A stretch of 64,000 bases of DNA, taken from IMG/VR virus record IMGVR_UViG_3300042359_000853, positions 163,584 through 227,583 of that record; one strand, written 5' to 3'. Position numbers and translations under genes: made by a program. Shown here one piece after another: positions 16,792-24,455 of this stretch. This DNA is from a virus. The number at the start of each line of letters is the position of its first letter. Positions within the stretch are counted from its first letter, which is position 1. The notes beneath the pieces were generated by a model that was given only the letters and a program-made list of their open reading frames with translations, was not told the origin of the DNA and made no database searches.

Positions 16792-16801
16792 TCTTCTTTT
16801 T

Positions 16802-16810
16802 TAATATATA
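16802..16810 (+). promoter_or_regulatory. TAATATATA promoter box
   Basis: The box ends 5 nt before the ATG at 16816, giving a nearly leaderless transcript at T4-late spacing. Confidence 0.45.
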
Positions 16811-16815
16811 CCTTC

Positions 16816-17355
16816 ATGTTTGATTCTCTACATCAGTCAAGTTTTATTATCTTTTTCGATTATGATCACGCTCAAAAATCTATTATAGAATCCATTCTTT
16901 ATTCAAGAAATTGGTTTATTCGTAATATATCTAAAGTGGACGATACACTTACAAGTGAAGCTCTTTTTTGCTACACACTTGATGATGTAAACTTGAAATC
17001 TGAAGCTCTGTATCTTTTACAAAAAACAGGCCTTCGTCACTGCGTTGTTTCTATTGAAAACTCTCTATTCATACTGACTCGTTCGAATGAATCTATAAAA
17101 ATTTCTAGAGTAGTAGATGAGAACGATATCGAGCCGGTGATATTATACTTTATCATTCAAAATATGCCCTATAGATTTGTAAGAGAAAAAACTTATAATC
17201 TGGTTTCTATGAAAGAAGATTTAGAAAATGGAACCCAAGTTCAAGTTTTAGACGGTAAGGTGTGGATTGACATGGTTGTAGAAGATTTAGATAGTGAATG
17301 GAAAAACCTCTACGGAATCCTATCTAAATACGGCAGGGTTCGTATTCAAAGATAA
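16816..17355 (+). CDS. Hypothetical protein
   Basis: 179 aa, alpha/beta, beginning MFDSLHQSSFIIFFDYDHAQ. No signal peptide or recognised motif. It has its own promoter box and converges on the glycosyltransferase gene with 7 nt between stops. Confidence 0.6.
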   Translation: MFDSLHQSSFIIFFDYDHAQKSIIESILYSRNWFIRNISKVDDTLTSEALFCYTLDDVNLKSEALYLLQKTGLRHCVVSIENSLFILTRSNESIKISRVVDENDIEPVILYFIIQNMPYRFVREKTYNLVSMKEDLENGTQVQVLDGKVWIDMVVEDLDSEWKNLYGILSKYGRVRIQR

Positions 17356-17362
17356 AAAATAT

Positions 17363-18109
17363 TTAGGCCAATCGATTAGAAAGGCCTATTTTAGGTCTCG
17401 AGTTGTTGATATAAGCCTCTAAGTTCTTATCATCGATCATCCTGAATTGATTGAATAGTTGAAGATTTTTCTGGTAGAGTTCCATATCGGGTTGGCCTCT
17501 GTGGTGCCAAAAATGAAATGCTCGATAGGGCATTTGGTGGTTAGATAGAAGACGAGATACTTTAACACTCTGCGCATCGTCTTCGGCTCCCCAACCGATA
17601 TATTCTTCAGGCCATCCGGCAATTCTTTCGATAGCAGGTCTTCTAAAAATAGTAATACCTCCACAGAAAGGAACTTTTTGATGATCGTTTTCACCTCTAC
17701 CTGGACGGTTGATTCCTAAAATTTGATTGAAATCAAGATTATTCTCCCACTCCTCTAGATCAACTACTGATTTGTAGGGATTCACTACATCGTAGAACTG
17801 CGTTTGATTGAGTGAATCAATTAGTTCATTTGGATTCATAATCACATCGGCATCTCCAAAGACCACAACCTGACTAGTTGAGTGTTTAAGACCTACGTTA
17901 TAGGCTAAAGATTTAATGAAAGGCCCGTCGTTATACATAAAAATATGTTTACCTGGTAGGTTTAGATGATCGATTTTGGTGTTTCTATCTTGTTCTACTA
18001 CAATAATTTCAACACCCTGAAAACCGGACACCCATTCAAGGACTTTTCTTAGGTTCATAATCCTATCTTGTGAAAATCTGAAAGCTATAATAAATGAGAA
18101 TGGAGGCAC
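17363..18109 (-). CDS. Glycosyltransferase, GT-A fold with GT7-like C-terminal motif
   Basis: 248 aa starting at a GTG (18109); the only Met nearby falls after the first strand, so GTG is the better start. The order FSFIIAFR, FIKSLAYNVGL, FGDADV (DxD at 86-88, metal and nucleotide-sugar binding), FCGGITIFRR and GWGAEDD (172-178) is that of galactosyltransferase-like GT-A enzymes. Substrate and acceptor are unknown. It could act on host surface glycan, phage DNA or virion proteins. With the HldD-like epimerase it forms a small sugar-handling set in this genome. Confidence 0.8.
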   Translation of the reverse strand: MPPFSFIIAFRFSQDRIMNLRKVLEWVSGFQGVEIIVVEQDRNTKIDHLNLPGKHIFMYNDGPFIKSLAYNVGLKHSTSQVVVFGDADVIMNPNELIDSLNQTQFYDVVNPYKSVVDLEEWENNLDFNQILGINRPGRGENDHQKVPFCGGITIFRRPAIERIAGWPEEYIGWGAEDDAQSVKVSRLLSNHQMPYRAFHFWHHRGQPDMELYQKNLQLFNQFRMIDDKNLEAYINNSRPKIGLSNRLA

Positions 18110-18195
18110 TTTATGTTATTTTTTCTTTTTATAGTTTTTTTTAGACTATAAGTTTTTTTTTCATAGAATATAGCTGGAAATTAAAAAATATTCCG

Positions 18196-18203
18196 TAACT
18201 TTG
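18196..18203 (+). promoter_or_regulatory. Bacteroidota-type -7 box (TAACTTTG)
   Basis: TAACTTTG fits the host-type TAnnTTTG -7 consensus and ends 5 nt before the ATG at 18209. No clear TTTG -33 element is at the usual distance. It is the one place in the window where a host-sigma promoter looks likely, suggesting early expression of the downstream peptidase. Confidence 0.4.
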
Positions 18204-18208
18204 CTATT

Positions 18209-19300
18209 ATGAAAATTATAGACACTTTTTTAGAGCTGACCTCTCAAACTTATCCACACGGTCACGAACGGGAACTTGAACGATTTTTACCGAAAGGTAT
18301 TTGTATCGATGAGTTTGGAAACTATTTTATGTATGTTGGAGATAAAACAACTACGACAATGTTTACTTGTCACTTAGATACCGCATCGTATGAAAAATCA
18401 AGAGTAACACATGTTATTCGTGATGATAAAATTTTTACCGATGGTCGAACCATTCTCGGAGCTGACGATAAATCTGGTATGACTATCCTTCTTTGGATGA
18501 TTCATAAAGGTGTTCAAGGTCTTTATTATTTTTTTCTAGGTGAAGAAAGAGGTTGTGTTGGTTCGGGAAAACTTAAAAGAGTATTTACCGAAATGTATCC
18601 ACTGATTACGAAAATAATTTCTTTCGATAGACGAGGCACACACTCGGTGATTACACACCAATCTTACGGAAGAACAGCCTCAGACGAGTTCGCTAGAGAT
18701 CTATCAAGGCGACTAAACGAAACCGGTTATGGTTTTAGGTATGAGCCGGATCCCACGGGTATTTACACCGATTCCAATCAGTTTGCCTCGATAGTTCCAG
18801 AATGCACAAATATTTCAGTAGGTTACCGAGACGAGCACTCAACTTATGAATCTCAAATTATTTCACACCTTGAAAATCTTTGCTACGCAGTTACTCAAAT
18901 TGATTGGGAATCAGTAGTAGTAGCTAGAGACCCTAAGGTAAAAGATAGTGGTTGGGGATACGACTATGGATATTGGGGGAGGAGCCAAAGCTATACTGAA
19001 CGAGATGAATGGTTCGATGATTACTTTAGTCAATCGGATAGTTCTACCTATTCTCACGGGAAAACTTACTATGACGGAATAACGATAGACGAATTCGGTG
19101 ATCCCGTTGATAGTAATGACGAAATTTCACTTGAAGATATTAAGATGGTCCTCGATAAAATGGAAGTCGAATACCAAAAAATCCACTGGAATGGTGAAGA
19201 ATGTTATGTTGAAATTGATGGTTCTATGCAGTATTTTGCCGATAGAGAAAACTTAGTTGATTTTATCGATTATTATCAACACTTCTCTAACCAAGAATAA
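18209..19300 (+). CDS. M20/M28-type zinc metallopeptidase, second paralogue
   Basis: 363 aa. Core motifs match the 9.9-11.5 kb protein in order: TYPHGHE, TCHLDTAS (H55, D57), LGADDKSG (D86), GEERG (E112, E113), SFDRR and DEHSTYE. The N-terminal 230-residue extension of the other copy is missing. Instead a C-terminal extension (about 245-363) begins with a Tyr/Gly/Ser/Asp linker and ends in a small alpha/beta region. It is probably a cytoplasmic aminopeptidase. It has a host-like promoter, while its paralogue is in a late-type cluster. Confidence 0.8.
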   Translation: MKIIDTFLELTSQTYPHGHERELERFLPKGICIDEFGNYFMYVGDKTTTTMFTCHLDTASYEKSRVTHVIRDDKIFTDGRTILGADDKSGMTILLWMIHKGVQGLYYFFLGEERGCVGSGKLKRVFTEMYPLITKIISFDRRGTHSVITHQSYGRTASDEFARDLSRRLNETGYGFRYEPDPTGIYTDSNQFASIVPECTNISVGYRDEHSTYESQIISHLENLCYAVTQIDWESVVVARDPKVKDSGWGYDYGYWGRSQSYTERDEWFDDYFSQSDSSTYSHGKTYYDGITIDEFGDPVDSNDEISLEDIKMVLDKMEVEYQKIHWNGEECYVEIDGSMQYFADRENLVDFIDYYQHFSNQE

Positions 19301-19472
19301 GTCCTGGGTTCTTGTATTCTCTGTTTTGAGAAATCTCTAAAAGTTGCTCGGTAGATAAATTTTCGGGGTTCCAACCTTTGTCTCTACAATACTGGTGAAT
19401 AAATCTTTCTCTTAGTAGAGAGATTTCTTCTTTTTTGAGTCCTGTTTCTGATTTGATTAGTTGGTCTTTCAT
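19287..19472 (-). CDS. Small hypothetical protein
   Basis: 61 aa, highly charged (KDQLIKSETGLKKEEISLLRERF), probably helical. It overlaps the 3' end of the peptidase gene by 14 nt on the opposite strand. The minus-strand region before its ATG is A-rich, as for other genes here. A CDS call is plausible but not certain. Confidence 0.5.
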   Translation of the reverse strand: MKDQLIKSETGLKKEEISLLRERFIHQYCRDKGWNPENLSTEQLLEISQNREYKNPGLILG

Positions 19473-19509
19473 AGTGGTTTTTTATTTTTTCTGGGAATAA
19501 TCCTTTTCA

Positions 19510-19517
19510 TATATATA
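19510..19517 (+). promoter_or_regulatory. TATATATA promoter box
   Basis: The box ends 7 nt before the ATG at 19525. It could also fire leftward for the 61-aa gene. Confidence 0.45.
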
Positions 19518-19524
19518 AAAATAT

Positions 19525-19896
19525 ATGATCATCACAAAAGAAATACGGGTAAAAATTACCGAGCAAAATATAAATCACTTTGAGAATCTCGGATATGAAA
19601 CAGCACTGGGAGAAGAAATATCCATACCGGTTGAACTACTTACTTCGGGAAGTCATCATAGAATTCGTTGTAAGTGTGATAGTTGTGGTATAGAAAAAGA
19701 TGTTATTTACAAGAACTATATCAAATACGATAATAACTGGGGAGAATATAAGTGTAGAAAGTGCTCTGAGTCAAAAAGAAAAGAATCACTAAAGAAATCT
19801 TTAGGTGTTGAATATCCAATACAAAACATTGAGATAAAAAAAAGAATATTATCTCGTTCAAGTGGCACGAAAGTCACTTCTAAACAACTAGATTAA
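19525..19896 (+). CDS. Truncated homing-endonuclease-like zinc-ribbon protein
   Basis: 123 aa. After an alpha/beta start it has two Cys pairs (CKCDSCG and CRKC) forming a zinc ribbon, then KRKESLKKSLGVEYPIQNIEIKKRIL. That last part is a single copy of the 'x-GV-x-x-P-x-Q' repeat that is tandemly repeated in the two full-length endonucleases at 22.8 and 28.4 kb. The nuclease core is missing. It is best read as the N-terminal remnant of a third endonuclease, abutting the portal gene with a 4-nt convergent overlap. Confidence 0.6.
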   Translation: MIITKEIRVKITEQNINHFENLGYETALGEEISIPVELLTSGSHHRIRCKCDSCGIEKDVIYKNYIKYDNNWGEYKCRKCSESKRKESLKKSLGVEYPIQNIEIKKRILSRSSGTKVTSKQLD

Positions 19897-21599
19897 AACT
19901 CAAACTCTGTTCCGGGCTCTGGTGGAGTCTCAGTTCCACCTTGTGCTGGTGGTCCTTGTGCTGGTGGTCCTTGTGCTGGTGGCTCCTCTGTACCTGGTTC
20001 TGCTGGTGGCGTCTCTGCACCGGGTTCAGTAGCTCCACCCTCGGGAACACCACCCATATCCGGTGTTGCTTCTGATGAACCTTCTACTTTTTTATTTAAC
20101 CAATATCTTTCATTTTCATTTCTTTCTTCTTGAGAAAGACCATAGATATGTTCCATAAGATAATCAATATGGAAATAAGTTCTATCGTCTTTCATAAGAG
20201 AAAGAAGATTAGTAACAATAGATACTTTTTTATCCATATTTGACAGCTTTCTCCAATTCTCAAAAATTTGATTTACATTAAAAACAATATCACACTCATT
20301 TAAGAAAACTTCATCATCTTTGAGCTCGGGAAACTCCATACACATCTGAAGTCTTATGGGCTTAACGATGAGTTCTTTATAGATTGCACGAAGACGACCG
20401 ATAAAATTTCCAAATACAACTTCATCACGAGTCATCGAAGATATTTCTTCATAAATAGTTCCACCACCAGAGGTTTCATCAAATCTCTGAAAAGGAATTT
20501 TAGAAGCTGATTGAAGAGCTTTCTTAAAGTATCCAAGAATAACATCCTCGTTTAAGTTGTGACCTTGGGGTTGTTTAATTTCCATGGTAGGAGTTCCAGC
20601 ATCACTATCAGGAAACCAATATTGTTTGTTGTAGGGTAGATGTTTCGATCCACTAATCTGAAGAGTTCCTAGTGTATCATCCCATTCAACTTCTTCAGAG
20701 TAGTCAGAAATAAGTTGACCGATTTGCTCCTCTGCTCTTTGACGAGGAAGACCTTTCACAGGAATCGTAAATTGTTGATAAAGTGTAGCATTGATAACAT
20801 TGAACATTATTCTTGCTTGTTCAATAACTTTCAACTGGTTGTAAGGCTTGATAAGACCCTCAAGATAAGAAATCTCTGTGTAGTCGTTTTGTGTTGAATA
20901 AGAGATGAAGATTATCTGTGAATCAAGAAAAATTCTTCTTAGTTGTGGATCTTCGGGAAATTGAATCCAAAGATTTCCAATATTTGGTTCATAAGCTGGA
21001 ACTAATGTTTCCGGCTTTAATCTGTTGAAATGAACAACGTTTTGTTTTTTATCATCCCAAACAATTTCCATGGCTATGTAACCATCTATCAAAAAATCTT
21101 TCATTAGATTGAAAGCTGTTATGCCATCATTAAATCCGTATTTGTTATATATTTTCTCGAAAAACTCTTGATATTTATCTCTAATTTCTTGTGAATACGA
21201 GGCGGATATGTTTTTTGGTGTACAAAAATCTTTCTCACTATAAATAATTGCCTCTTCGGCTACTCTTGAAACATAATCTCTCAGGTAATCTTTGATCGAA
21301 TATTCACGAAGTATTCTTCTTTTATCAATATAAGCTCTATCAAGATAAGGTATTGATTTTTTGTTTAATACACTAGCAACTGCTCTTTGTGAGAAAAAAT
21401 CATAATACGATCCATCTTTTTGAGAATATGGATCCTCATTCATATTTACACCCACGGTGTTTCTTAAGATCATATCGTCGTATTTCATACCCCATGAACT
21501 CAAATTTCTTAAAAGTCGTGAGAAAAGACCACGATTTTCGACTGATGAACTCATTATCAGTCCAGAGCCTTCTCTATTTTGAGGATTGTATGATGCCAT
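19893..21599 (-). CDS. 20: Portal vertex protein, T4 gp20-like
   Basis: 568 aa, close to T4 gp20 (524). It forms the dodecameric portal through which DNA is packaged. Recognisable stretches are YWFPDSDAGTPTMEIKQPQG, EDVILGYFKKALQSASKIPFQRF and SSMTRDEVVFGNFIGRLR, all in the gp20 order. The C-terminal 60 residues are a Pro/Gly/Glu/Ala-rich disordered tail with a short GPPAQ repeat (near 19940-19980), an addition over T4. It is transcribed leftward from a TATATA box at 21622-21629. Confidence 0.88.
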   Translation of the reverse strand: MASYNPQNREGSGLIMSSSVENRGLFSRLLRNLSSWGMKYDDMILRNTVGVNMNEDPYSQKDGSYYDFFSQRAVASVLNKKSIPYLDRAYIDKRRILREYSIKDYLRDYVSRVAEEAIIYSEKDFCTPKNISASYSQEIRDKYQEFFEKIYNKYGFNDGITAFNLMKDFLIDGYIAMEIVWDDKKQNVVHFNRLKPETLVPAYEPNIGNLWIQFPEDPQLRRIFLDSQIIFISYSTQNDYTEISYLEGLIKPYNQLKVIEQARIMFNVINATLYQQFTIPVKGLPRQRAEEQIGQLISDYSEEVEWDDTLGTLQISGSKHLPYNKQYWFPDSDAGTPTMEIKQPQGHNLNEDVILGYFKKALQSASKIPFQRFDETSGGGTIYEEISSMTRDEVVFGNFIGRLRAIYKELIVKPIRLQMCMEFPELKDDEVFLNECDIVFNVNQIFENWRKLSNMDKKVSIVTNLLSLMKDDRTYFHIDYLMEHIYGLSQEERNENERYWLNKKVEGSSEATPDMGGVPEGGATEPGAETPPAEPGTEEPPAQGPPAQGPPAQGGTETPPEPGTEFEF

Positions 21600-21621
21600 T
21601 AAAACTTTTAATCTTTATTTT

Positions 21622-21629
21622 TATATATT
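21622..21629 (-). promoter_or_regulatory. TATATA promoter box for portal gene
   Basis: TAATATATA on the minus strand lies 22 nt upstream of the portal ATG with an A/T-rich leader. Confidence 0.45.
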
Positions 21630-21639
21630 AAAATTTTGG

Positions 21640-22332
21640 TTATTGGTTGAACTTTTCTAAGTTTCTCTGGATTCTATCGTATCTTTCTTTTAACTCAACT
21701 GGAGTAAAGTTCTTACCCTCGGCTTCTTTATAGAGCTGCTCAAGAGATAACCTTTTCATTTCTGCGTCTCTTTGTTGTTGTTTATCTTTCTTGGCGAGCA
21801 TAATCTCGTATAATTTTTTTGGATCATATTTATTGATAGGGTGACCAGCGTATAGAAATCTTGGAACTAGATTGGTATTGATTCTGTGAGATTGAGTGAG
21901 CTGTGCCATATTATACTCCATGAGGCTATATTCAAATCCTATTTGTAAAAGTTTATTGTAGATGCCTTGAAAATCGACCGGTAGATCACGATTTTTTGTA
22001 AAATCATCCTCTATCATATAATCATCAAATATTCTCGCACGAAACTCTAGTGGTATAAAATTCAAGTTCAGAGCTAGTATAACAATTTTATTCTCAAATT
22101 TCTTGAACTCTACCGTAAATACCGGTGAATAACTCATCCAATTAGATTCATCTCGATAATGAAAAAAATAAAAACCACCGAAACTAATCTCACGAAAGGG
22201 AATGTTCTGGACCTCTTTATCACTACCTCGATATTTATTATAAAAAAATACAGAATTATTTTTATAGGCATCTGCGGTAGATACCTTTTTTAGATTATTA
22301 TCTGATTGAACTTTATCTAGAAGAATTCCCAT
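21640..22332 (-). CDS. Hypothetical protein next to portal and gp4
   Basis: 230 aa from the ATG at 22332 (MGILLDKVQS). An upstream in-frame ATG at 22377 would lie inside the divergent gp4 gene and across the promoter box, so it is rejected. The protein has a beta-rich first half (FGGFYFFHYRDESNW, FIPLEFRARIFDDY) and a helical, charged C-terminus (KRLSLEQLYKEAEGK). Its place between portal and head-completion genes suggests a DNA-packaging or neck role, but I do not recognise the family. Confidence 0.6.
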   Translation of the reverse strand: MGILLDKVQSDNNLKKVSTADAYKNNSVFFYNKYRGSDKEVQNIPFREISFGGFYFFHYRDESNWMSYSPVFTVEFKKFENKIVILALNLNFIPLEFRARIFDDYMIEDDFTKNRDLPVDFQGIYNKLLQIGFEYSLMEYNMAQLTQSHRINTNLVPRFLYAGHPINKYDPKKLYEIMLAKKDKQQQRDAEMKRLSLEQLYKEAEGKNFTPVELKERYDRIQRNLEKFNQ

Positions 22333-22338
22333 TTCTTC

Positions 22339-22346
22339 TATATATA
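22339..22346. promoter_or_regulatory. Palindromic TATATATA box, symmetric between two ATGs
   Basis: The box is exactly between the divergent starts 22332 (minus) and 22352 (plus), with 6 and 5 nt on each side. At T4-late spacing both transcripts would begin at or next to their start codons. Confidence 0.55.
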
Positions 22347-22351
22347 AAGAT

Positions 22352-22858
22352 ATGTTAAACCAAAAACCTACTAACACACAGAAATACCATCAAGGATTGT
22401 ATATTCCACAGAATCGTGATAAACTCATTAAAGCTAACAACGAAGGTGGCGTCTATTATAGAAGTGGTCTTGAGAAAAAAATGATGATCTATCTAGATCT
22501 TAATGATAAAATTTCAAGGTGGTGCTCAGAATATATTAAAATACCTTATGAGAAAACCGAATGGAGTTCTGTAAGAAAAGATTTTGAGACAACCCAACAT
22601 ACTTATTATCCTGATTTTTACTATGAACTTTATAAATCAGACGGTAGTCTTTCTAAAGTTGTAGCAGAGGTTAAACCACGCTCAGAAACAATTGAGCCAG
22701 TAATCAAGGAAAACATGACCTCGAAACAGATAAGAAATCTCGAATACAGCTTAAAAACATATAATAAAAACCTACAAAAGTGGAAGTATATGATAGAATA
22801 TTGTCAGAGAAAAGGGTTCGAGTTCATTATTATCACCGAAGAACATTTAGGAAATTGA
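22352..22858 (+). CDS. 4: Head completion nuclease, T4 gp4-like
   Basis: 168 aa, close to T4 gp4 (150). Shared features are QKYHQGLYIPQNRDKLI, the YRSGLEKKMMIYLD helix, RWCSEYIKIPY, YYPDFYYEL and VAEVKPRSET. The PDF...EVKP pair is the acidic/Lys nuclease signature of the PD-(D/E)XK type. Gp4 acts after DNA packaging, trimming or closing the head before tail joining. It is divergent from the preceding gene, and its end overlaps the endonuclease gene by 12 nt. Confidence 0.85.
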   Translation: MLNQKPTNTQKYHQGLYIPQNRDKLIKANNEGGVYYRSGLEKKMMIYLDLNDKISRWCSEYIKIPYEKTEWSSVRKDFETTQHTYYPDFYYELYKSDGSLSKVVAEVKPRSETIEPVIKENMTSKQIRNLEYSLKTYNKNLQKWKYMIEYCQRKGFEFIIITEEHLGN

Positions 22859-24364
22859 GGGTCTTTTCCAGATCCATTTATCTTGACCACATCCCCAAAT
22901 TCTATAATAATTTTGTGAATGCATGATTTGAACTTCAGTAAGTGTTGAATCATGGCCTAGACTAACTAATTTTCTTTTATTGTAACCAAACCGATGTTTT
23001 CTCAAACCATCGACCACCCACCAGTAGTTCAATCCACTATTCTTATCAAAAATGAATCCGAGTCTAGAATATACTTCACCAGAATATAGGGAAAGATCTG
23101 CGTAGGTTTTGATCTCTTCAATATTTGTGTTATTTCTGATAAAATATTCGAACAATCTAGATGCCGAACCAGTGACCTGATAATCAATACCGTTACAAAA
23201 TCTTAGAAGTTCATATTCTTTTTTTCCATTGATCCAACGAAAGCCAAAAGTCATTAAGCTTACTAATCTATCTTCATAAAAAAGACCCAACGCTGTTGAA
23301 TAGTTGGAATAACCTTGTATATGATTATCATTTAAAAACTTAGAAACTATTTCTCTTTGAGTTACCCCTTTAATTTGGCATTTTCTAGCAAATATTCTAT
23401 TTTTAGATTTTTTACATCTATTTAATAAAATAGATTTAAGAACTTCTTTTCTATTTTTCCAGTCATCCTCCCAGATATGTATAAGTTGAACGCCTCTTTC
23501 TTTACATAAGTTTGTTTTCGTGAGATGATAGTTTTTATCTTTTTTAAATTCACTATGCCAATAAAGTCTGTTGAACTCAATAGCGAGATTGTGATCTGGT
23601 ATATAAATATCAAGAAGTAGAGGTGAAATAAGATCTCTTTCACTAATTTTATGGTTGATTTCTTTTTCGTTTAGAAAAGAAGAAATTTCATCTTCAAATT
23701 TACTTCTATTGTATGATTTTATATTATCTCTTGAATGTTTTGTGTTCAAGTATGTTTCAACTCCGTATTTTATGAGGCAAGTTTGTTTTATTTTTTCTTT
23801 GACCTGGTCGAGTTCTAGCTGGTGATTGACGCCCCATCTTTCTAAGTAATATTTTTTTGTTTTCAATTTAAATTCTTCAGTCTTAAAGTAATGATCTGTT
23901 CCCCATTTTTCAAGTGCCGTTTTCTTGTATTTTTCTTGTATTTCTGGGTTTTGAAAACTAGATTTATGACCCCATCTCTCTAGGTTAGTTTCTTCCTGTC
24001 TTTTTTTGATGGTATCTGACTTAGAAACGTTATCCACACCCCACTTTTCTATCGAGGTATTCATTCTCTTCTCTTTTGTAGATTGATCTGTGGCTGAACA
24101 TTTTGCTGAACAAAAGTCCCTATATCCATCTCTCCAGTTACGGTGAAAAGAGGTTTTACTCCCACACTTACAAGTATAATACTTCGGTTGGTTCGATACC
24201 CAATGCCAAATTTTCTGGATAAAGGGTAAGTCTTCAATATTTTTACAAAAACTTACGATCTCTTTGTATAGATCAGAGAAATTATTTCTGAGGAAATTTT
24301 CTCGTAATCTAACAGAGTGACCTTGTGTGACTTCATTTATCTTATTTAATCTTAGTTCATCCAT
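22847..24364 (-). CDS. Free-standing homing endonuclease (Vsr-like PD-(D/E)XK, EDxHD type)
   Basis: 505 aa. Residues about 60-95 form a zinc finger (CKCGS, FCSAKCS). Then come about five tandem repeats with LERWG/LEKWG and GV-x-x-x-x-x-S elements (about 95-215), likely DNA-contact units. The nuclease core has LLDIYIPD, LAIEFNRLYWHS and LIHIWEDDW. The C-terminal part (KCQIKGV..., NDNHIQGY, LMTFGF, ELLRFCN, SRLFEYFI) is shared with the endonuclease at 28.4 kb. It sits between gp4 and the major capsid gene and is free-standing, not in an intron I can see. Confidence 0.8.
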   Translation of the reverse strand: MDELRLNKINEVTQGHSVRLRENFLRNNFSDLYKEIVSFCKNIEDLPFIQKIWHWVSNQPKYYTCKCGSKTSFHRNWRDGYRDFCSAKCSATDQSTKEKRMNTSIEKWGVDNVSKSDTIKKRQEETNLERWGHKSSFQNPEIQEKYKKTALEKWGTDHYFKTEEFKLKTKKYYLERWGVNHQLELDQVKEKIKQTCLIKYGVETYLNTKHSRDNIKSYNRSKFEDEISSFLNEKEINHKISERDLISPLLLDIYIPDHNLAIEFNRLYWHSEFKKDKNYHLTKTNLCKERGVQLIHIWEDDWKNRKEVLKSILLNRCKKSKNRIFARKCQIKGVTQREIVSKFLNDNHIQGYSNYSTALGLFYEDRLVSLMTFGFRWINGKKEYELLRFCNGIDYQVTGSASRLFEYFIRNNTNIEEIKTYADLSLYSGEVYSRLGFIFDKNSGLNYWWVVDGLRKHRFGYNKRKLVSLGHDSTLTEVQIMHSQNYYRIWGCGQDKWIWKRPSIS

Positions 24365-24390
24365 AGACGAGGAGCGAATGTTTCATATTA

Positions 24391-24398
24391 TATATATA
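24391..24398 (-). promoter_or_regulatory. TATATATA promoter box for endonuclease
   Basis: The box lies 26 nt upstream of the endonuclease ATG at 24364 and just after the capsid gene terminator, so the endonuclease has its own promoter. Confidence 0.45.
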
Positions 24399-24403
24399 GA
24401 AAT

Positions 24404-24437
24404 AAAAAAAGTCCCTCTTTTGGAGGGACTTTTTCTT
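24404..24437 (-). terminator. Terminator of the major capsid gene
   Basis: AGTCCCTC/GAGGGACT stem (24410-24417 and 24423-24430) with T-runs on both sides. It lies directly downstream of the gp23 stop. It insulates the highly expressed capsid gene from the endonuclease. Confidence 0.85.
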
Positions 24438-24455
24438 TTTTTGATTACAAGAAGG

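Noticed and set aside
22333-22377. Upstream ATG for the hypothetical gene next to gp4
   Set aside because: It lies inside the divergent gp4 coding region and across the shared promoter box.
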